DNA of 64,000 nucleotides from Ahaetulla prasina (lineage: Eukaryota; Chordata; Lepidosauria; Squamata; Colubridae): NCBI RefSeq assembly GCF_028640845.1, contig NC_080543.1, positions 93,733,825-93,797,824 of the forward strand, written 5' to 3'. Both the position numbers and the translations under genes were made by a program. The notes under the pieces were generated by a model. It was not told the DNA's origin and made no database searches. It saw only the letters and a list, made by a program, of their open reading frames with translations. Of the stretch, positions 57,199 to 64,000 are shown piece after piece (the first letter of the stretch is position 1; each line of letters begins with the position of its first letter).

Positions 57199-58244
57199 CA
57201 GGGCTGAAATCTAAAATTTTTCCCTACCGTTTATGTGGGCATCGCTTAATTGTTGGGTGTGGCTTGGTGGTCAGGTATCTGGGTGGGTGTGGCGAATAAC
57301 AATAAATAATAACAACAATAAACAAAGTACACAAAACAATAAGAGGTATCAAAAATCAACTTTCACACTTTACACACACACAACATAATACAACATAACA
57401 CAACTGACTCACACACAATGTAAAAGCAGCGGCACTTCACCCAAAATAGCCCCTGCAACAAGCAGAAACCTCACACAGCCACAAAAAGCTCAAAAATCAA
57501 CTTTCACACTTTACACACACACACAATACAATACAACACAACACAACTGACTCACACACAATGTAAAAGCAGCGGCACTTCACCCAAAATAGCCCCTGCA
57601 ACAAGCAGAAACCTCACACAGCCACAAAAAGCTCAAAAATCAACTTTCACACTTTACACACACACACAATACAATACAACACAACACAACTGACTCACAC
57701 ACACACACAAAATGCCACATACAGCTTTGTGAGATTTTGTGTGTTTCTGTAGTTAGAGTGAAACACTACAGAAACACACCAAATCTCAGAAAGCTGTACA
57801 AATATTTTATTTTATTTTATTTTATTTTATTTATTTTATTTTATTTATATTTTAGATAAAAGCAGCTAAATTAAAACTTCCTTAACTTTAAATTGCTGTC
57901 TAAAAAATAAAATAAAACTCCTTAAAAAAAGCAACCCAATTAACTATTTTTTTAAAGCTTCCCCCCCAGTTACTTACCCAATTGGAGCCAGGCAGATTGA
58001 GTTGCTCACCGATGAGATGGATTGCAGGCAGGTAGATTCAGTTGCTAGCTGATGCAATTGAATGCAGCAGCCGAAGCAAGGCTTTGTGAGGTCATAAGAA
58101 GCACCAAGTAGGCAAATGGGGACTGGGCAATTGGGTGGGCATGGGCGGGGGGAAAGGGATTTTTGTTACTGGTTCTCCGAACTATCCGCCCCCATCGCTA
58201 CTGGATCACCCGATCCGGTCCAAACTGGGAGCATTTCACCCTTG
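57199..58244. mobile_element. 1-kb hAT-like element with tandem repeats and hairpin
   Basis: The ends CAGGGCTGAAATCT and GCATTTCACCCTTG are inverted. They are flanked by a perfect 8-bp duplication CTCCTAAA (57191-57198, 58245-58252). Inside are about 2.6 copies of a ~142-bp unit (starts at 57350, 57491 and 57634). A hairpin follows with 33-bp arms (57721-57753, 57765-57797, two mismatches), then an (ATTTT)n run (57805-57860). No transposase frame. Confidence 0.93.
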
Positions 58245-58252
58245 CTCCTAAA

Positions 58253-58637
58253 CCCCATATTCCCAGGTATTTTTAAAAATTTATTTTGTTTTACCTATCT
58301 TTAACTATCTATCTTTAACTACCTATCTTTCAGCCAACTCTGTGCAGCTCCCAATCAAAGTAAAATTCCTGTCTAAAATCCAGAGAACTGTGTCAGTTTA
58401 GTCTTTACAATACCTACTTATGCAGAACAGAAGTAGCAACTGATGCTCATATAATAGCTGTCAACCTGAATAGCTTTAAAAAGATGTTGCAAAGTTTATG
58501 GACAATGTGGTTTTCACTGACTACTGGTCACCATATTGCCCCCTGAATCAAAAGCTATAAGCCTCATAACAACATTTATTCTGGAACATGAATCTATTCA
58601 TCCCATTAGGAAAGTGATGGATAGGCTAGCTAGAGAG
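58253..58637. other. Unassigned stretch
   Basis: Nothing recognised. Confidence 0.4.
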
Positions 58638-58862
58638 AAGCTATGGTGGCACAGTGGTTAGAATGTTGTATTGCAGGCAAATTCTGTCCATAGGCTGGAG
58701 GTTGATCCTGACATGGCTCAGTGTTTTTTCAGCCTTCCATCCTTTCGAGGTCGATAAAATGAGGACCCAAACTGTTGGGAGCAATATGCTGACTTTGTAA
58801 TCTGCCCAGAGAGTGCTATCAAGCACTATGGGTGGTATGTAAGTCTTATTGCTGCTGCTATT
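58638..58862 (+). mobile_element. tRNA-derived SINE (L2-like tail family)
   Basis: Head GCTATGGTGGCACAGTGGTT (A box), GGTTGATCCTG (B-box relic), body CAGCCTTCCATCCTTTCGAG, and tail GTGCTATCAAGCACTATGGG with TGGTATGTAAGTCTTATTGC. Confidence 0.85.
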
Positions 58863-59912
58863 TTTTTCTTTTTGTAAAAAAACCCTCTTAATTTCTTACT
58901 TCCCTGCATGTTCTATTAAGCCTTTGTTATAAGTTTAATAAAGGCATTTTTTTCCTCGTCTTATTTGATTTTACTGCTATTCTGGTAACAAAGATATATA
59001 AGTTTCATGAAATAAAGCTAGTCCTTTATTCCATTCATTGGGAAAGCCTGAGATTTTTCTTCATTTTATCCTCCTTAACATCCCTTGTCTGGCAGCTCTC
59101 TTAAAGCCTGCAGCTTGCGGTAGATTTTTATGTGGGGTTTATCCTGAGTTCCCCAAATAGGATCATCTGAATCTCATTAGAACTAGTCAATTATATATAA
59201 AATATGCACTGAGGGGAATTTTGCCTGTTTTAAATGTCTTCACAAATAAGCTTTTGGTGCCAAACTGAAAAAAGGAGAACTTTCAGACTTTTTTGCCCAT
59301 TTTTTTCCTAATTAGTTCAACCAAATTAGTGCAACAGAAAGAGGGTTGATGAAATCCTTTCTGTGCTATGGGAAGTTTACACACACAACCTAGTGACAGG
59401 AATCAGACTTTAAAGAGAGAGGGATTATTGGGAGATCACAAGATACCTCACAAAACAAGCAATATTGCAAAATGATATGAATAACTGCAGCACACAGCAG
59501 GCTGACTTAATGTTTTAAAGCACTGTAAGCCTCTTTTGTAAAAAACCATCACCACTATCTCAAACAGCAGGTGGGAGTAAGCCAAAGCCATCCAAGCCAC
59601 TGAATTATTTATGCTTCCAAATTAATATGTCTTTCCAATTCTTGTCTTGCATATACTTCAGTGTGCACTGCAACAATTGCTAAAGTTTGCGTCTCCTTTT
59701 AAAAGCCAAGATAAGCCCGGCATGCTCTCAGGGGCAGAGGCAATGAACCTTTTCTCCATCGGCTAATGAATAGCCTCCTGCTGCAGTAATGTTATCAGGA
59801 AAAATGCTTTCCAGAGTATCAACCAGGGTGAAGGTATTCCTAGTTCCATTGAGGCCACTAGAGGACTTACTAATGCAAACTAATTTGCTTTGAGAATAAA
59901 TGTGATCTAGGG
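58863..59912. other. Unassigned stretch
   Basis: Nothing recognised. Confidence 0.45.
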
Positions 59913-60214
59913 CAGTGTTGGTGAATCTTTTCGGCACCAAGTGCTGAAATGGGAGCAAGCACGTAGGGGAGCGCTGGAAAACGGAACAGCATGTGCGGGA
60001 GCACTGGAAACTGGAAGACCAGGTCTACGTCGCATGCATGCATGCTGGTCACCTGGTCTTCTGGTTTCTGGTGCGCATGCACGAGCAAAGATCAGCTGGC
60101 TGGCATGCATGTGTACACCGGAACCCGGAAGAGCAACGGGTGACAGTTGGCATGCCTGGAGAGATGACTCTGCATGCCACTTATAGCACATGTGCCATAG
60201 GTTCGCCATCAAGG
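59913..60214. mobile_element. G/C-rich hAT-like MITE
   Basis: CAGTGTTGGTGAATCTTTTC with GGCAC and GTGCCATAGGTTCGCCATCA are inverted ends. The flanks GATCTAGG and GATCTAGA match at 7 of 8, allowing a one-base boundary uncertainty. The interior is rich in GCATGC words and gives long open frames on both strands, without domains. Confidence 0.75.
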
Positions 60215-60221
60215 ATCTAGA

Positions 60222-61284
60222 TCCAAATGAACAGCTTCCCAATGAGTCCCAAGATCTCATATGGTATACCTGATTCTCCCCATCCCATTTAATTCTTAAG
60301 CAATCTGTAAGGTTGCTTAGACTGAGAATTAGTGATTGGAATAAAATTGTTTAATCAGCTTTATGATTGACTAGGGAACCGAGTATGGCTCTCCGTAGTC
60401 TTCTCAGGATACTATAATTAACTACTCTGCCATACTGACCTGATAGCTCCTGATGGTCAGAAATCAAGTCAAAACTTTCAAAGCAGAAAGAAAAATATTA
60501 TGGCTAGCTGAAAACAATTACTTTAAAAGGCTGAAAGTTAAGAAAGCAAGAATTTACATTTATATAATACATTTAACAACATTTACCTTTATAAAATATC
60601 TAATATTTTCAGAAGTACATCCAGATGTTCCCATGCTGCTTGATTTTAAGTTAACCAAATTTTGTATTATAAATACTAACTTTTTAAACTCTTTGAAGCT
60701 TGATATTCATTTACAACTTAAAATTTACTTGCAACATCTTTGTTCTGCCATGTTTTTATGTTGTCTTTGTTTTGCCATCAGCTCACAAATGAAGCAGTTT
60801 TGACTTGTCCCTAGTTGTATTTGTGTTAAAATAAGGTTTCCATACTTTTCTTAGTATCATCCAAAGGCAGTTTAAACATAGAATCTCTTGGACTTTCTCA
60901 CTCATTATCTTGGAGGCAATACACAATATTGCAGTGACTTGAAACAAAGGCAGTTGAGGACAGGAATTGGCAATGGGGACAAAAAATTTCATGATTCTAC
61001 TTTTTTGATTGTTTTATACAATCAATTAGTTTTCTGCTGACTCAAGAGTCAGTAGAGTTTCATCTCAGTAATGGGCAAGGACCTGCTCCTTTATACTATA
61101 GATAGCTTCATAACATGCAGGATTCAGCATTTATGCTTCCTGTTATCATTTTCAAGATCTAACTGTAGATGTAAGGAAATTTAGACATGACACTGGGGAT
61201 AAGGTAGGAATGTATGAGCTATTAAGGGAGGGATAGTAGAAAAAGTTACAGAGTTCTAAGGAGGAAAAAAATCCACACCTTAAT
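60222..61284. other. Unassigned A/T-rich stretch
   Basis: A 116-codon frame at 60453-60803 has no domain. Nothing else is seen. Confidence 0.45.
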
Positions 61285-62345
61285 TTTATTTATTTATTTA
61301 TTTATTTATTTTGTCACAACATCATACAAAAAGATTATATAGTATATAACCACATATATGAGTAAATGTTAGGAGGTATAAGCATATATATATATATATA
61401 GGAAGAAGAAAAGAAAAACAATAGGACAGGAACGGTAGGCACGTTTGTGCGCTTATGCACGCCCCTTATGGTCCTCTTGGGAATGGGGTGAGGTCCATAG
61501 TTGAAAGTTTTTGGTTAAAGCTTTTAGGATTATGGGAAGAGACCACAGAGTCAGGTAAAGTATTCCAAGCACTGATGATTCTGTTACAGAAGTCATATTT
61601 TCTGCAATCTAGATTAAAGCAGTTAACATTAAGTTTAAATCTATTGGTTGCCCTTGTATTATTGCAATTAAAGCTGAAGTAGTCTTTGACAGGAAGGACA
61701 TTACAATAGATGATTCTGTGAGTTAAACTTAGGTCTTGTCGAAGGCGACAGAGTTCCAAGTTTTCTAAGCCTAGGATTTCAAGTCTAGTGGGATAAGATA
61801 TTTTGTTGTTTTCAGAGGAATGGAGAACTCTTCTTGTAAAATATTTCTGGACACATTCAATTGTATTGATGTCAGAGATGTGGTGAGGGTTCCAAACAGG
61901 TGAGCTGTATTCTAGAATTGGTCTAGCAAATGTTTTATATGCTCTGGTTAGTAGTGTGGTGTTTTTGGAAAAGAAGCTACGCAAAATTAGGTTTACAACT
62001 CTTAGAGCTTTTTTTGCTATGTAGTTGCAGTGGGCTTTGGTACTTAGATCATTTGACATGAAAACTCCAAGGTCTTTAATGGGATGGGGGTCGTCTGTAA
62101 GGTAATGTCCATCAAGTATGTACTTAGTTTTTGGGTTCTTTTTCCCAATATGTAAGACTGAGCATTTGCTGGTTGAGATTTGGAGTTGCCAAGTTTTAGA
62201 CCAAGCGGTTAGATGATCAAGGTCTTTTTGAATGATAGATGTATTGTCTGTGGTGTTAAATAGTTTGACATCATCAGCAAAGAGAACACAATTACTTGAG
62301 ATGTGGTCACAAAGATCATTAATGTATAGTATAAAGTGTGTTTTG
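61285..62345 (-). pseudogene. Rex1/L3-like LINE, RT and C-terminal part, copy 2
   Basis: An open frame from 62345 down to 61466 carries LYINDLCDHI, LFADDVKLF (RT motif C), KCSVLHIGKKNPKTKYIL, KDLGVFMSNDLSTKA, RAYKTFARPILEYSSPVW, YCNVLPVKDYFSF and FCNRIISAWNTLPDSVV. It is the least damaged copy of the family in the window, and the frame is intact over what is present. 5'-truncated inside RT. The (TTTA)n tail lies at 61285-61310. Confidence 0.85.
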
Positions 62346-62840
62346 TTTAGAATAAGATGAGACAGAGAGAGAAAACTTGAAGAATATTTCAAGATTCTGT
62401 TATTTACCTTACTACAATACAGTAAATAGCATTCCTGGAATCCAACCTGTTTCTTGACCTGGCCTACCTTGAAGAGCTAAGAACATAGAAGGGAACATTT
62501 GAGTGAGGCAAGTATGCATTTCTGACTCTTCCAAGAACTGCTTTGTATTTCCTCATGGGGATCATCCTACTGTTATCACTATCAGCTCTGAAATAGGCAA
62601 GGTGATATTCTACAGCTCCCTTAAGTCCTATCTCCAACAGTGAAGGATAATTGGAGCCAAGGACCAACAGCTGGGGAAAAGTAGTACAGATTTGCATTGA
62701 AGTAAAGTGGGTGATATAGTCCAGATATCTTAGACTACAGCCCCATCCCCCTGGGGATTAGCTATTTGGCTGGAATTTGGAAAGTTTTATTTGGAAACAA
62801 CTTGGGAAGACTGATTTATACTTCTGCTATTATGTAATAT
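62346..62840. other. Unassigned stretch
   Basis: Nothing recognised. Confidence 0.45.
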
Positions 62841-62841
62841 A

Positions 62842-63245
62842 TATATTACATATATATATATATATGTTTTCTGAGGTTTTCGCGGGTGTTTGTATGTAGA
62901 TCTTTGGTTATTCGGGTTTTCTCCCGCGTAAAATTGGAAGTGTCTTGGCGACGTTTCGACGAAGTCTCATTTGTCATCTTCAGGCTTCAGCTTCGTGCTT
63001 CTGGGAGCAATGTATATATATGTTTTTGTAGGTTTTCACGGGTATAGATATGTAGGGTCTTTTCCCGTGTAAGGTTGAGAGTATCTTGGTGAAGTTTCGA
63101 CATGGTCTCACTCATCATCTTCAGGCTGGTATCAGAAGCACGAAGCCAAAGACATCAGCCTGAAGATGATGAGTGAGGCCTCGTCGAAACATCGCCAAGA
63201 TACTCTCAACCTTACATGGGAAAAGACCCAAAAATGCCAAGACCT
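62842..63245. repeat. Cluster of three related units, two direct and one inverted
   Basis: Units at 62866-63010 and 63020-63135 are direct copies (GAGGTTTTCGCGGGT against TAGGTTTTCACGGGT; GTTTCGACGAAGTCTCA against GTTTCGACATGGTCTCA; CATCTTCAGGCT in both). A third at 63150-63245 is inverted (AGCCTGAAGATGATGAGTGA, TCGTCGAAACATCGCCAAGA). (AT)n precedes and (ACAT)n follows. I do not know the class. Confidence 0.7.
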
Positions 63246-63448
63246 ACATACATACATACAAATCAGACAATGTGATTTTCTGGATGTGTTTTCTCATGTT
63301 GTCTCTCCTAGTTGAGGTATACCTATGTGTTATCATAGGTATGTGTATGTGTATGTGTAATTGTTATATTACAGGCCCCTCTCATCTTTTTCAGTGGGAG
63401 AACTTGCACAACTGGTGGCTGACTAAATACTTTTTTACCCCACTAATA

Positions 63449-63466
63449 CACACACACACACACACC
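63449..63466. repeat. (CA)n microsatellite
   Basis: An ACACAC run directly before the truncated start of the next LINE copy. Confidence 0.8.
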
Positions 63467-63469
63467 CCG

Positions 63470-64000
63470 ATGATGTAAAACTATTTAACACCACTGAAAA
63501 TGCTGCTACCCTTCAAAAGACCTTGAATGGTTAAACAATTGGCAACTCCAAATCTCAACCAACAAATGCTCTGTCTCACACACTGGCAAAAAGAATCAGA
63601 ACACAAAATACAAGCAGAGTGGACACGACCTTGTAGACGACCCTCACTCTGTCAAGGACCTTGGAGTACTCATATCTAATGATCTAAGTGCCAAAGCCCA
63701 CTGTAACAACATCGCCAAAAAGGCATTAAAAGTTTACGTAATTCTTATGTAGCTTCTTCTCCGGTAATATCACACTATTAACCAGAGCATACAAAACATT
63801 TGCTAGACCAATTCTCGAATACAGCTCATCTGTCTGGAACCCGCACTGCATATCAGACATTTAAGCGTGTCCAGAAATATTTCACAAGAAGAGTCCTTCA
63901 CTCCTCTGCTCACAACAAAATACCTTATGCCACCAGACATGAAATTCTGGGCTTAGACAATTTAGAACTATGCTGCCTTCAGTATGACCTAAGTGTAGCT
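63470..64000 (+). pseudogene. Rex1/L3-like LINE, copy 3 (runs off the window)
   Basis: GATGATGTAAAACTATTTAA (DDVKLFNTT) continues with words matching copy 2: CAACTCCAAATCTCAACCA, CAAAGCCCACTGTAACAAC, and the RAYKTFARPILEYSS-equivalent near 63785. A frameshift near 63740 and a second at 63855 break it. The 3' end is outside the window. Confidence 0.8.

Noticed and set aside
59907..60260. 117-codon minus-strand frame and overlapping frames
   Set aside because: They lie within a G/C-rich MITE, are open in several frames at once and lack domains.
63150..63200. Hammerhead-ribozyme-like core (CTGAAGA, stem, GAAAC)
   Set aside because: The two core strings and a stem II are present, but I could not find a cleavage triplet or stem I/III in any usual arrangement.

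Overview
The window looks like non-coding, transposon-dense DNA of a squamate reptile, most likely an advanced (colubroid) snake. Three things point there. LINE 3' ends run into (AATAG)n microsatellites, which I recall as the mark of snake Snake1/L3-type CR1 elements. Young CR1, L2-like, L1 and Rex1/L3-like LINEs sit beside Sauria-type tRNA SINEs. Many short hAT-like elements carry 8-bp target duplications. I found no complete host gene. The only hint of one is a possible 53-nt exon at 34188-34240, so the window is probably intronic or intergenic. All calls come from reading the sequence and family knowledge; no search was run.

Layout: 1-1495 holds two foldback hAT-like MITEs, one with another MITE nested in it. 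2661-7216 is a complete Ty3-type LTR retrotransposon on the minus strand. It has identical 178-bp LTRs, a perfect 5-bp target duplication, a primer binding site, a polypurine tract and one uninterrupted 1349-codon Gag-Pol frame, so it is probably very young. 8.4-11.6 kb holds CR1 pieces of different ages and a perfect 44-bp palindrome. 11.9-16.75 kb is a three-level nest: a tRNA SINE split by a hAT MITE, itself split by a near full-length L2-like LINE. 18-24 kb holds a 118-bp near-perfect palindromic MITE, a TA-flanked element and a decayed Tc1 transposon with a MITE inside it. 24.4 kb is a SINE with a tRNA head and CR1 tail.

26-29.6 kb holds a solo ERV-type LTR and L1 remnants broken by later LINE and SINE insertions. 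31.8-37.4 kb holds SINEs, MITEs, an old L2-like piece, the exon candidate and an unexplained 100-bp inverted repeat. 40.5 kb is a second solo LTR, 42.2-45.0 kb a second L2-like LINE (minus), and 46.3-54.5 kb L1, Rex1/L3-like and MITE insertions. 55.3-57.1 kb is a long CR1 copy, 57.2-58.2 kb a 1-kb hAT element with internal tandem repeats, and 61-64 kb two more Rex1/L3-like copies around a direct/inverted repeat cluster.

The elements form partnerships: the L2-like LINE and one SINE family share a 3' hairpin and tail, and CR1 and another SINE share a 3' end. Sauria-type and related SINEs share a head but not a tail. Each LINE family leaves its own microsatellite. The Ty3 element is the strongest candidate for something still functional.
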